This document shows positions 44,455 through 54,717 of a stretch of DNA of 64,000 nucleotides, one piece after another. The DNA is from Nitrospirota bacterium. Its GTDB lineage: Bacteria; Nitrospirota; Thermodesulfovibrionia; Thermodesulfovibrionales; Dissulfurispiraceae. The notes beneath the pieces were generated by a model, which saw only the letters and a list, made by a program, of their open reading frames with translations, was not told the origin of the DNA and did no database searches. The first letter of the stretch is position 1; each line of letters begins with the position of its first letter. The position numbers and the translations under genes are program-made. The stretch lies in the NCBI GenBank assembly GCA_040752355.1, contig JBFMHE010000002.1, positions 1 to 64,000 on the forward strand, given 5' to 3'.

Positions 44455-45065
44455 GAGGCGTGCTGTTCTCTCTCGGGGGCGTCCTGGCCCTCGGGCTTCT
44501 GCCACTCCTCCCCGTACACATACCTCTCGCCGTCGATCTCTACCTCGATGCGTCCGGAACCGGTCCGGGGACGATCGGCAACAGGCTTGTCGGGGCTCTC
44601 GAAGATGAAGCTGCCCTTCGGAATCAGCCGTATCACCCGGTAGTCCTCGTCTATGAAGTAGCTGAAGTCCGTGAAGAAGGAGGCCCCCAGGAGGTTCTCG
44701 GTGGACGAGGGGATGTAGGCGACATCGTATTTCCACTTCTTGATGGTTCCGGCCTGAATGGAGTTGAGCGTGATCAGGTAGCCCTCGACGATACCGCCTG
44801 CGGTGTGCGACTGGAGCTTCCGGTTGGTGTTGATCCCGGTAATGCCGAGGCGCTGCAAGGCCTCGCTGTTGAGCACGACGCTGTTGGCTCCGGTATCGAA
44901 GACGAGCTCGATAGGTATTTCGTTTATCCGCACGGTGACATATTTGAGACCGCCCCGCTGGGTAAACGGAAGGGCCTCGTCAGCCGGTGCGCTCGCCGGG
45001 ACGATCAGGGCGGCAAGGGATACGGCAAGAAAGATGACGGCGGTCACGGAGAGCCTGGCGATCAT
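44448..45065 (-). CDS. Exported retropepsin-like aspartic protease (clan AA)
   Basis: 205 residues with signal peptide (about 1-28). The single-lobe aspartic protease motif VFDTGANSVVLN (D-T-G-A) near residue 58 and a later LLGASFF give the usual clan AA pattern; the active form would be a dimer. The C-terminal part (EVEIDGERYVYGEEW) is a small charged extension. Related bacterial proteins are TIGR02281-type exported proteases of unclear target. The 3' end overlaps the convergent hypothetical gene. Confidence 0.88.
   Translation of the reverse strand: MIARLSVTAVIFLAVSLAALIVPASAPADEALPFTQRGGLKYVTVRINEIPIELVFDTGANSVVLNSEALQRLGITGINTNRKLQSHTAGGIVEGYLITLNSIQAGTIKKWKYDVAYIPSSTENLLGASFFTDFSYFIDEDYRVIRLIPKGSFIFESPDKPVADRPRTGSGRIEVEIDGERYVYGEEWQKPEGQDAPEREQHASQ
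44952..44977. repeat. 26-bp exact repeat, coding copy
   Basis: Identical to 34741-34766. Here it encodes ALPFTQRG on the minus strand, just after the signal peptide of the retropepsin-like protein. Confidence 0.85.
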
Positions 45066-45187
45066 AACGTCCCCCTGATGAGGTCGAATGGTATATGCAT
45101 TTTACCATGCTGCGGGAAGCAATGAAAAGCGGCGGCGTCCCTGATCAACCCCCGCGTGGACAGGGGGACTTCCGAGGGCCTGTCCCT

Positions 45188-45778
45188 CTAAGGGGCACAG
45201 TGGAATATCTGGGCGGGGAGGAGATTCAGGGGCTCGAAGCTGCGCGTCACGTTCGAGAATATCCGCCGCAGGTCGGGCAGCGCCTTGGAGGAGAATTGGT
45301 AGAGCAGCAGCGCGCCCTCGGGATGGAGCGCCCGGTGCGTGCTGCAGAGGATTTCCTCGCGCTCGCGGTCCCGGATCGTACTGAGGGGAATGCCCGAGAT
45401 TACGTAGTCCGCACTGAGGAGCCCCCGGGAAGCGAGCACCTTTTCGACCTCGGCGGCCGAGTCGTGGACTACGTTCAGCCGGGCATCGCCGAAGGTGCAG
45501 CGCAGGAACGTGACGAACTCCGGATTCGTCTCCAGGGCTATCAGGAGCGCATCCCGCCGCATGAGGCGCAGTATCTCGCCGGTGAAGGTCCCGACGCCGG
45601 GGCCGTATTCCACGATCACCCGCGCCTGGTCCCAGTTGATTTCCCGGAGAAGGCGCTCGACGAGAAAGCGCGAGCTCGGTATGAGAGAGCCGAGCATCCT
45701 GGGATGGCGGAAAAAGTTTTTGGCGAACAGAGCCCATTGTTCGCGACGGCATGAAGGGCGAGAAGATTCTTCTGACAT
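45188..45778 (-). CDS. PmtA-like phospholipid N-methyltransferase or related SAM methyltransferase
   Basis: 196 residues. The beginning FAKNFFRHPRMLGSLIPSS and motif I VIVEYGPGVGTFT (about 55-67) are characteristic of proteins annotated as phosphatidylethanolamine N-methyltransferase or rRNA-dimethylase-like. Conserved YVISGIPLSTI replaces the usual catalytic NxPY. PmtA proteins methylate membrane lipids to phosphatidylcholine; whether this one does is uncertain. A short inverted repeat GGACAGG/CCTGTCC follows the stop. Confidence 0.82.
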   Translation of the reverse strand: MSEESSRPSCRREQWALFAKNFFRHPRMLGSLIPSSRFLVERLLREINWDQARVIVEYGPGVGTFTGEILRLMRRDALLIALETNPEFVTFLRCTFGDARLNVVHDSAAEVEKVLASRGLLSADYVISGIPLSTIRDREREEILCSTHRALHPEGALLLYQFSSKALPDLRRIFSNVTRSFEPLNLLPAQIFHCAP

Positions 45779-45955
45779 GGCATTTTCCCTGCTGACGTTT
45801 CGGATTTGGTGATATCGGGAATGCTGTGCAGCCGGTTTGCAATAAGCGTTACCGCCGCTGCCGTTACCGTGGAGCGGCTATCGGTATACTACTTCAAGGA
45901 TACCAAATTTTTCGGCGAGGCGAAACAGGCGCGGGGACCTGGAAGAACCCCTGCT

Positions 45956-47812
<1,857 letters not shown>

Positions 47813-47848
47813 GCTCCCTTATTCTACCACAGAGGGGGAGGCGGGCAG

Positions 47849-47876
47849 AAAAAAGCCTGTCCGGCAATGGACAGGC
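47849..47876 (-). terminator. Terminator of the DUF2267-small protein cluster
   Basis: Minus strand GCCTGTCC-attgcc-GGACAGGC followed by TTTTTTCT; also T-rich on the plus side. Sequence-related to 42143-42178. Confidence 0.92.
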
Positions 47877-47899
47877 CTTTCTTTTGTCAGGCTGCCTGG

Positions 47900-48142
47900 T
47901 TATCGCGCGGCAGCGGCGGCGGCGATCTTTCCTTCACGTACCGCCTTGTCGAACAAGAACTGGGCGCTCTCTTTCGAGAGGTCGAACTGCTGCGCGATCT
48001 CCTCGTAGCTCGCACCGGGATATTTCCCGACAAACTCTGCTACCGAGAGCTCCATAGTATTGAGCCACTCCTCGAAGAGCCCGCGGAGCTCGGGCGTTCC
48101 ATACGGTTCCTGCTTACGGGACTCGGCCAGTCCCGCCATCAT
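47900..48142 (-). CDS. Small helical protein, possibly winged-helix-like
   Basis: 80 residues. Helical throughout: ELRGLFEEWLNTMELSVAEFV, then SYEEIAQQFDLSKESAQFLFDKAVREG, a pattern like a short helix-turn-helix (AQQFDLSKESAQ), ending in an alanine run. No family name. It is the last gene of a three-gene minus-strand cluster and starts 7 bases after the 43-residue gene. Confidence 0.7.
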   Translation of the reverse strand: MMAGLAESRKQEPYGTPELRGLFEEWLNTMELSVAEFVGKYPGASYEEIAQQFDLSKESAQFLFDKAVREGKIAAAAAAR

Positions 48143-48148
48143 CTTCCG

Positions 48149-48280
48149 TCACCGTTCCATCTGGTCGCTGCCGAGCATCTTCCCCTTCATCGTGTCCATT
48201 GCGGAGGGAAGGCGCTTTCGTGCTGCCGAGAGCAGGGCGCCGCCGATGGCGAGCGCTGCCGCCGATTTGAGTCTGCCCAT
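48149..48280 (-). CDS. 43-residue small protein
   Basis: A short frame with a near-perfect ribosome binding site (aggaggtcacc before ATG 48280). The product starts MGRLKSAAALAIGGALL and contains KRLPSAMDTMKGKMLGSDQ; the alanine/glycine-rich start may be a membrane-associating helix. It lies between the DUF2267 gene and the 80-residue gene with tight spacing, so it is probably translated as part of that operon. Unknown function. Confidence 0.65.
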   Translation of the reverse strand: MGRLKSAAALAIGGALLSAARKRLPSAMDTMKGKMLGSDQMER

Positions 48281-48339
48281 GGTGACCTCCTGTCGGTTGG
48301 TGTGGGTCCATAATGAGGTGATTCCTATCCTGCCGCCGG

Positions 48340-48744
48340 TTACGGGCCCTTCGCGGAGGCTGCCGCCTTCCTTTCAGGACCGAGGAGGGCGCGCAGCTCA
48401 CCGGGAAGCTGCCCGGCCACTCCCTGCAGCGTCTCGGGCGAGACGAGCTCCGGGAGCACGGAGAGCACCGTGCGGACATGGTTCTCCGCCTCGGGGAACG
48501 TAATCTCTTCCCTGTCGACCACGCGCTGAATGAACTCCGTGAGGTCGAAGGACTGGGCGGTGTTGTTCTGCATTACCGCATCCCTGATATGTGTCGGCAG
48601 CTCCCGCGCAAGGCCGATGGCCCGGGCCTCGGTCAGATGCTCTCCGAGCACCTCGAGCACCGCGCTCGCCGCGCGCTCGGCAACGCCGAAGCGGTCGATC
48701 TGCCCGGACTCCTGAATGAGCTTTATGAACGCATCGTATTCCAC
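48340..48744 (-). CDS. DUF2267-domain protein
   Basis: 134 residues from GTG 48744; gggagg is 7 bases upstream, while the open frame begins at 48792. Two copies of a helical half (VEYDAFIKLIQESG to LARELPTHIRDAV, then EFIQRVVDREEITFPEAENHVRT to AGQLPGELRALLG) match DUF2267, in which each half carries a LP-x-E/H-IRD-like end. Such proteins are frequent in stress clusters; role unknown. First gene of a three-gene unit ending at a terminator. Confidence 0.88.
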   Translation of the reverse strand: MEYDAFIKLIQESGQIDRFGVAERAASAVLEVLGEHLTEARAIGLARELPTHIRDAVMQNNTAQSFDLTEFIQRVVDREEITFPEAENHVRTVLSVLPELVSPETLQGVAGQLPGELRALLGPERKAAASAKGP

Positions 48745-48908
48745 AGGACTCCTCCCTTCGCGCGTTATGCCGGATCCTTCCGGCGTATGCACTGCCTCCC
48801 GTATACTTCCAGTTTAAAGCCAATCCCATGTACCCTCAAGCCTCGACAGCGATCGTACTCCGGGTCCTCTTTCATCTCCGGTGAGGTAGAATAGGGGAGG
48901 AGGACGAT

Positions 48909-49112
48909 ATGACAGAGCGAAACCGTTCCGGAGATACCGGCGAAGAGAGAGCAGATAAAGAGAGGCCCGGGGAGAACGATAAGGAAGAAGGCGGGGCGGG
49001 GCAGGGCGACGCGTGCCGGTGCAAGGAGGTCGCGGAGATGTCCCCCTTCGAGATGCTCAAGCTTATGCTGCGAGACCTCGCCTTCTGGAAGAAGGATAAG
49101 AGACCGAAGTAG
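48909..49112 (+). CDS. Small charged hypothetical protein
   Basis: 67 residues with a strong ribosome binding site (ggggaggagg, 6 bases before ATG). N-terminal 35 residues are Glu/Asp/Arg/Lys-rich and probably disordered; then CRCKEVAEMSPFEMLKLML, a short amphipathic helix, and a basic end. No family recognised. Convergent with the HNH gene. Confidence 0.6.
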   Translation: MTERNRSGDTGEERADKERPGENDKEEGGAGQGDACRCKEVAEMSPFEMLKLMLRDLAFWKKDKRPK

Positions 49113-49145
49113 GCGTTGCGTCCGGCATGCAGTACACGCCGGTCC

Positions 49146-49484
49146 TCACCCTTTTCCCGTGAGATAGTCGCCGAGCAGTCCCCTGCTGTGCTCGTCGTCG
49201 TGGCAGTAGATGCAGAGGTTCTCCCAGTTGGAGCCGTCGGGAGGGTTGTTCCGGTGGTTGCCGTCTTTGTGATGCACGGTGAGGAGATGCCGGCTCTTGG
49301 CATCGAACTCCCTGCCGCACTTCGCGCAGATGAGACCGTGGATCCTGAGGGACTGCTCGCGGTAGCCGCAAGAGCCGGCTGCGGCGTCCTCCTTTAATTC
49401 CCTGACGATCTCGGCAGCCGACTTCTCCGATACGGGGCCTCTCGGCTGCGGCCTCCTTAACGGTGTACGGCGTCTGCTTGCCAA
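49146..49484 (-). CDS. YajD-family HNH nuclease
   Basis: 112 residues from TTG 49484 (gggagg 8 bases upstream; GTG 49493 is the alternative but touches that site). HNH fold: CAKCGREF (first zinc knuckle), LLTVHHKDGNHRNNPPDGSNWENLC with the catalytic HH and Asn, and CHDDEHSRG. YREQSLRIHG before it is typical for YajD. Family role is presumed nuclease; target unknown. No phage or restriction genes nearby. Confidence 0.9.
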   Translation of the reverse strand: MASRRRTPLRRPQPRGPVSEKSAAEIVRELKEDAAAGSCGYREQSLRIHGLICAKCGREFDAKSRHLLTVHHKDGNHRNNPPDGSNWENLCIYCHDDEHSRGLLGDYLTGKG

Positions 49485-49662
49485 ATGGATCACCTCCCTG
49501 ATCGTATGCCCCCTCCGCTGCCATCACAGCAACAAGGGAGCGTATATGCCTATTATAAACACTTTCAGTGCCGCCCGCAGAGCAGCGTGCTATAATTTAA
49601 TTGAAAAGCCGCTCGTCCCTGCACCCCTGCAACCCTTTCAGTAAGCGCCAAGGAGAGGATCT

Positions 49663-49917
49663 ATGAATCAGAAATCAAGCACTGCCGCCACCATTGCGAT
49701 CATCGCTGCCGTTCTCAGCTATCTCCTGACCTTCACCGGGCATCCGATCTGGGGGATGCTCTCCGCGCTCGTCTCCATTCCCCTGGGTATCTTCGGCCTG
49801 GTCATGGCGGCTTCGCCGCGCGTGGGAGGCGGCATGCTGAGCATCATGGCTATCATCCTGGGAGTGCTCGCGATCGGGGTCGCGATCCTCGGGCTGATCG
49901 GCGTCATCCTCTTCTGA
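49663..49917 (+). CDS. Small two- or three-helix membrane protein
   Basis: 84 residues, aaggagagg before ATG. Nearly all hydrophobic: helices about 8-22, 28-48 and 57-84, joined by short Gly/Pro turns (GHPIWG, SPRVGGG). DUF4190-like pattern of small bacterial membrane proteins; function unknown. Stands alone. Confidence 0.75.
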   Translation: MNQKSSTAATIAIIAAVLSYLLTFTGHPIWGMLSALVSIPLGIFGLVMAASPRVGGGMLSIMAIILGVLAIGVAILGLIGVILF

Positions 49918-50096
49918 GGAGCCCCGCGTCTCCCCCCGCTCTTATTACGGGTCGCCGCACTCGTGTGAGCCTGCGAGCCGTACTTTTTGTGGTAGACTAT
50001 GGGCAGTCAGGATGCGCGCACGCTCCTTAAGAGAAGAACGATAAGAAAGGAGGAGCAGAGACGCGAGAAACGGATTCAGGTCTCTGTTACTGAGCA

Positions 50097-50444
50097 ATGA
50101 GGACAAAGGAAATCCCGGAGAACAAGATTGTTTTCATAACGGGCAGCACGCGGTTCAAGACCTTCTACCAGACCCATGCCCTGAATTTCACGCTCAAGGG
50201 ATGGATTGTGCTGATCCCGTCCGTATACCAGCATGCCGAAGGTCTCGTCTTCGACAAGGACACCAAGAAGCGTCTCAAGGATATGGACAAACCGAAGATC
50301 CTCCTCGCGGACGAGGTCTTCGTCATCAATCCCGACGGCTATATAGGCCACAGCACGTCCGAGGATATCCAGTTCGCCCAATCCCAGGGCAAGACGATCA
50401 CCTATATGGAGCCGGCGAGCGTCAGCGCATCCGATCAGCGCTAA
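50097..50444 (+). CDS. Hypothetical protein, nucleoside deoxyribosyltransferase-like fold
   Basis: 115 residues. Pattern IVFITGSTRFKTFYQ at the start, WIVLIPSVYQ, then ILLADEVFVINPDGYIGHSTSEDIQFA, KGKTITYME. The order of a first strand with G-S-T-R, an acidic ADEVFVIN strand and a Ser/Glu motif resembles DUF4406 and nucleoside 2-deoxyribosyltransferase-like proteins. I cannot assign the substrate. No strong ribosome binding site before ATG 50097; an in-frame stop lies just upstream. Confidence 0.7.
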   Translation: MRTKEIPENKIVFITGSTRFKTFYQTHALNFTLKGWIVLIPSVYQHAEGLVFDKDTKKRLKDMDKPKILLADEVFVINPDGYIGHSTSEDIQFAQSQGKTITYMEPASVSASDQR

Positions 50445-50486
50445 TGCGGGAATGGCAGTCGCCGGCGGGCCCGTCCGCTGACGGGC

Positions 50487-52097
50487 TCAGGAGCGGCTGC
50501 TCCCGGGAGTGCCGGTGTTGATCTCTGAGCTGAAATGGAACTCGATATCCGGGTACTCCTCCTGCATGCGCCGGAGGGTCCAGTCGGATTCCGAAAAATA
50601 GACGAGATTGCCGTCTTTATCCAGACCCAGCCGGTCTGAACGGTAGCGGGAGAACTCTTCCATCTTCTTTTTATCGGTTGCGGTTATCCAGCACGCCTTG
50701 TTGTAATTGAGCGGCGTAAAGCGGCATGACGCTCCGTACTCATGGAGCAGCCGGTGCTGTATGACGTCGAACTGCAGCTCCCCGACCGTGCCGACGATCT
50801 TCTTCTTGCCCTGCTGCTGCGTGAAGAGCTGCGCCACTCCTTCGTCGGTGAGCTGCTGCAGCCCCTTTTCGAGCTGCTTCGAGCGGAGGGGATCGGTGTT
50901 GACCACCTCCTTGAAGACCTCGGGAGAAAAGCTCGGAATGCCCTGGAACATGATCTTTTCGCCCTCGGTAAGCGTATCGCCGATCTTGAAGTTGCCGGTA
51001 TCGTAGAGGCCGATGACATCGCCGGGGTAGGCTTCCTCGATAATGCTCTTCTCCTGCGCCATGAAGCTCGCAGGGCTCCTGAACCTGAGGTCCTTTCCGA
51101 GCCGTACATGGTGAAAGAACTTGTTCCGCTCGAACCTGCCCGAGCAGATGCGCACGAAGGCGATCCGGTCGCGGTGGCGGGGATCGATGTTGGCGTGTAT
51201 CTTGAAGACGAACCCGCTGAAGCGCTCCTCATGCGGTTGAACGGCGCGGAGATCGGCGACCCTGCCCCGGGGCGGCGGCGCAATGGTCGTGAAGGTGGCG
51301 AGCAGCTCCTTCACCCCGAAGTTATTGATGGCGCTGCCGAAGAAGACCGGCGCGAGGTCTCCCGCGAGGTACCGCTCCCGCTCGAAGGGATCGTAGACGC
51401 CTTCGACAAGGGCCGCCTCCTCACGCAGCTGCGCCGCGTGCTCCTCGCCCAGCTGTCTATCGAGCGTGGCGTCGGCGAGGTCGTTGATGGCGAGCACGTC
51501 CCCGGCAACGGTCTCGCCGCCGGGGTGAAAGAGGCAGAGGCTCTTATCGTAGAGGTTGTACACGCCTTTGAACGAAAAGCCCATGCCGACGGGCCAGCTC
51601 AGCGGCCGGACCCTGATGCGGAGCTTCTCCTCGATCTCGTCGAGCAGGTCGAAGGGACGTTTGCCCTCGCGATCGAGCTTGTTGATGAAGACGATGACCG
51701 GGGTCTTCCTCATGCGGCAGACCTCCATGAGCTTCTCGGTCTGCTCCTCCACCCCTTTGACGCAATCGACGACGATAATGACGCTGTCCACGGCGGTCAG
51801 GGTGCGGTAAACGTCTTCGGCGAAGTCTTTATGGCCGGGCGTGTCGAGGAGGTTGATCTTGAGCCCGTTGTAGGTGAAGTTCATCACCGAGGTCGCGACA
51901 GAGATGCCGCGCTGCCGCTCGATCTCCATGAAGTCGGAGGCGGTGCTCTTCTTGATCTTGTTCGATTTCACCGCGCCGGCGGTCTGGATCGCCCCGCCGA
52001 AGAGCAGGAGCTTCTCGGTGAGGGTCGTCTTCCCTGCGTCGGGATGGCTGACGATGGCGAAGGTCCTTCTTTTGTTTATCTCATCTGCATACATCAT
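50487..52097 (-). CDS. prfC: Peptide chain release factor 3
   Basis: 536 residues from ATG 52097 (frame open to 52112). G domain with [18 protein letters not shown] and NKLD motifs, and switch I region [12 protein letters not shown]; domain II and the RF3-specific C-terminal domain follow to the end. RF3 is a GTPase that removes RF1/RF2 from the ribosome after peptide release. A -10 like TATACT lies about 40 bases upstream on the minus strand. Confidence 0.96.
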   Translation of the reverse strand: MMYADEINKRRTFAIVSHPDAGKTTLTEKLLLFGGAIQTAGAVKSNKIKKSTASDFMEIERQRGISVATSVMNFTYNGLKINLLDTPGHKDFAEDVYRTLTAVDSVIIVVDCVKGVEEQTEKLMEVCRMRKTPVIVFINKLDREGKRPFDLLDEIEEKLRIRVRPLSWPVGMGFSFKGVYNLYDKSLCLFHPGGETVAGDVLAINDLADATLDRQLGEEHAAQLREEAALVEGVYDPFERERYLAGDLAPVFFGSAINNFGVKELLATFTTIAPPPRGRVADLRAVQPHEERFSGFVFKIHANIDPRHRDRIAFVRICSGRFERNKFFHHVRLGKDLRFRSPASFMAQEKSIIEEAYPGDVIGLYDTGNFKIGDTLTEGEKIMFQGIPSFSPEVFKEVVNTDPLRSKQLEKGLQQLTDEGVAQLFTQQQGKKKIVGTVGELQFDVIQHRLLHEYGASCRFTPLNYNKACWITATDKKKMEEFSRYRSDRLGLDKDGNLVYFSESDWTLRRMQEEYPDIEFHFSSEINTGTPGSSRS

Positions 52098-52174
52098 ATC
52101 CGTGCTCCGCAAAGCAAACTGATAGTATACCCAAAAAGACGCGGAAGGCGCAAACCGTAAAAACAGACACGACG

Positions 52175-52381
52175 GAACCGGAAGGGGGCTCTCCGAGGCG
52201 GGGCAGCTCGGAATCGAGTCGTACCGACCCGCTCCGGAATTCCCGAAAAGTCTACGACTTTCCGGGAGCCCTCTGCATTTCGATGGGGTCCCCGAAAAGA
52301 CAACGTCTTTTGGGGGCGGGGCTTACGCTTGGGCTGCCCGTGCCGCTCCAAATGCCCCGCCTCGGAGCCCCCTTCCGGTTC
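52175..52381. repeat. 207-bp structured inverted-repeat element, unidentified
   Basis: Terminal arms 52175-52205 and 52353-52381 are inverted copies: 29 bases match, with a 2-base insertion in the left arm. Inside are CTCG-gaat-CGAG (52207-52218), a hairpin TCCCG-a-AAAGTC-tac-GACTTT-c-CGGGA (52241-52266), and CCCC-g-AAAAGAC-aac-GTCTTTT-GGGG (52290-52315). The last two are similar, with a T-A pair swapped to A-T at the same stem position. It sits in the 364-bp divergent gap between prfC and the acyltransferase gene. No open frame of note. It could be a structured RNA or a small non-autonomous mobile element; no target-site duplication is clear. Confidence 0.75.
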
Positions 52382-52461
52382 AAAGTCTGCTATAATTTTT
52401 TATATATTCTATTTCTATAGGGCCTCTCACCGCCGGTCTTATCGCACGATGGTAATCGGAG

Positions 52462-53532
52462 ATGGAAGAAAAAGAGTACCTGCTCTGGCCCGACCTGCTC
52501 AAAATCGTCTCGATCTACGCCGTTATCCTGGTCCATAGCGCCGCCCCCCTGCTGGTCCGGTATCACGAGCTCGGCGCGCTGCAGTGGTGGATCGGCAACC
52601 TGTACGACGCCTCTGTGCGCTGGTGCATTCCGCTCTTCGTCATGGTGAGCGGCACCTTCGTGCTCGGCAACTCCGACGGCAATGCCGCAGGTCTTTTTTC
52701 CCAGAAACGGGTCATGAGGGTTTTCGTGCCGTTTCTCGTCTGGAGCTTTATCTATTTTCTCTGGAGGATCTACGGCAACGGGGAGGAGCTCTCCTTCTCC
52801 TCTTTCTTTCCCCTCATCTTCGTGGAACCGGTCTACTATCATCTATGGTACCTCTACATCATTATCGGGCTCTACCTGATTGCTCCGGTCCTCAGTGTCT
52901 ATCTGAAAAACGCCGGGAGCAGGAATGTGCTCTATTTTCTGGTCCTCTGGTCCATCACCGCCTCGCTGCTCCCAATGGCCGAGTCCCTTTTCGACATCAG
53001 GATATATCTCTCGACAGGGGCTTCCAACTCGGTCTTCACGTTCCTCGGATATTTTGCTCTCGGCTACGCACTTCGCGATCTGCATCTGCGGCCCCGGCAG
53101 GTCCCTCTCTTCCTGCTCCTCTTCTGCCTGGGCTTTTTCGTTACGGCCTACGGGACGTACTATGTCACCGTCCTGAAGAACGGCGGTATCTTCGACGGGA
53201 TGTTCTATGAATATTTCAGCGTCAATGTCCTGGTAATGTCGCTCTGTGTCTATGCAGTCGGAAAGAGCATCGCCTTTCCCGCCGCCCTGCTGCAGTGCGA
53301 GAAGCGTTTCAGGATAGTGCGCACCGTAGCGGCCTGCGTACCCGGGATCTATCTCGTCCATGCCATGCTGATCGAGATAGCGAAGGACGGACTGCTCGGC
53401 GTTGCCTTCAGCCAGACCACGTTCGCTCCTGCCCTGGGAGTGCCGGTATTCGCGCTCGCTATTTTCCTTGCGTCGCTTATTGTCGTGTTCATCGTGAAGC
53501 TGCTGCCGGGGACACGGTACATAGTGCCCTGA
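52462..53532 (+). CDS. Acyltransferase family 3 membrane protein
   Basis: 356 residues, about ten membrane helices. It fits acyltransferase-3/WecH-OatA-type proteins: the first helix has LLKIVSIYAVILVHSA with the conserved His, then WCIPLFVMVSGTFVLG and later HLWYLYIIIGLYLIAPVL. Family members O-acetylate cell-surface sugars. No SGNH domain is attached. Start ATG 52462. TATAAT at 52391-52396 is a possible -10 box. Close to the hydrolase gene (21 bases). Confidence 0.9.
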   Translation: MEEKEYLLWPDLLKIVSIYAVILVHSAAPLLVRYHELGALQWWIGNLYDASVRWCIPLFVMVSGTFVLGNSDGNAAGLFSQKRVMRVFVPFLVWSFIYFLWRIYGNGEELSFSSFFPLIFVEPVYYHLWYLYIIIGLYLIAPVLSVYLKNAGSRNVLYFLVLWSITASLLPMAESLFDIRIYLSTGASNSVFTFLGYFALGYALRDLHLRPRQVPLFLLLFCLGFFVTAYGTYYVTVLKNGGIFDGMFYEYFSVNVLVMSLCVYAVGKSIAFPAALLQCEKRFRIVRTVAACVPGIYLVHAMLIEIAKDGLLGVAFSQTTFAPALGVPVFALAIFLASLIVVFIVKLLPGTRYIVP

Positions 53533-53553
53533 GCGCATGAAAGGCAGGCGGCA

Positions 53554-54645
53554 ATGAAGAGAGTATACCTCCTTATGGCCGTGACGGTCGTGCCCATCGT
53601 CCTTGCGCTCATGATCGGCCTTTCCGGGAAGGAGCATCCCGGGGTCACGCTCATCAAGGAGCCCGTGTACAAAAGGTTCTCCGCTGTTGCCGCATCCCCC
53701 CTGATGAAAATGCCGAAGCGGGCGGCATGGAAGAAGGCGGCACCGCAGGTCAAGGCAATTACCATCATGTCGTCCGCTGACCGGACCCCCCAGCCCGCCC
53801 TGTTCTACGATTCGGGCTCGGCGCGGAAGAAGCCGCTGCTCCTGGTGCTCCACAGCTGGAGCGCCGATTACCAGCAGCAGTTCAGCATCCCCTACGGCAT
53901 CTGGGCGGTGCAGAACGACTGGGTCTTCATTCACCCCGACTACCGCGGCGCCTTTACCAATCCCGGGGCGACCGCCTCCGAAGCGGCAGTGCAGGACGTC
54001 CTTGATGCCGTGGCGTATGCCAAGGAGCATGCGCGTATCGACGAATCCCGGATCTATATCGCGGGATTCTCCGGGGGGGCGATGATGACGCTCATCATGG
54101 TCGGCAGGTACCCGGAGCTCTGGGCGGGAGCGGTCGCCTGGGTTCCGGTCTACGATCTGGCCGAATGGTACAGGACCACCAGGAACGCCACCCACGACTA
54201 TTCACGCCACATTGCGAACTCCTGCGGCGGTCCCCCGACAGCCGGTACCAAGGCGGCAGAGGAGTGCGCAAAGCGAAGCCCCGCTGCCTATCTGAAGAAT
54301 GCCCGCGGAAGAGGCGTGCCGGTGTATATCGCGACCGGCATCGACGATACCTTTGTCCCTCCGAGCCACTCGCTCCGGGCCTTCAACGACCTTGCCGCCG
54401 AGGAAGACCACATCCGGCCGTCCGACATCGCCTTCATAACCCGGCGGCACAAGATCCCCCCCCATCTGCCGGCCGCCCCTCCCGACAGACTCTACGCCGA
54501 TGCCGGGGTGAGACTCCTCTTCGAGAGGGAGTCGAACGGAGCGGTCCTGAAGATATTCAAGGGAGGGCACGATGTCATCTACAATGCGGGACTCTCCTGG
54601 CTGAGCGGGCTGCGGAAAGGGGCCTCCTCCCCTGATCCTTTGTAG
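53554..54645 (+). CDS. Exported alpha/beta hydrolase, peptidase S9-like
   Basis: 363 residues with an N-terminal signal or anchor (about 4-24). Alpha/beta-hydrolase domain: oxyanion segment LLLVLHSWSADYQQQF, acid region HPDYRGAFTNPG, nucleophile elbow GFSGGAM (Ser near residue 174), a late Asp in GIDDTFVPPSH and His in FKGGHDVI. The fold and YIAGFSGGAMMT style resemble prolyl-oligopeptidase or PHB-depolymerase-like hydrolases. Substrate unknown. Follows the acyltransferase closely and precedes a peptidoglycan dipeptidase. Confidence 0.85.
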   Translation: MKRVYLLMAVTVVPIVLALMIGLSGKEHPGVTLIKEPVYKRFSAVAASPLMKMPKRAAWKKAAPQVKAITIMSSADRTPQPALFYDSGSARKKPLLLVLHSWSADYQQQFSIPYGIWAVQNDWVFIHPDYRGAFTNPGATASEAAVQDVLDAVAYAKEHARIDESRIYIAGFSGGAMMTLIMVGRYPELWAGAVAWVPVYDLAEWYRTTRNATHDYSRHIANSCGGPPTAGTKAAEECAKRSPAAYLKNARGRGVPVYIATGIDDTFVPPSHSLRAFNDLAAEEDHIRPSDIAFITRRHKIPPHLPAAPPDRLYADAGVRLLFERESNGAVLKIFKGGHDVIYNAGLSWLSGLRKGASSPDPL

Positions 54646-54717
54646 AACAAAGTGCGGGCGCTCTGCTTTAATAGAGGTGGTTATCTGAATTCATGGTCTG
54701 CAGAAAGGACCCGTCCA

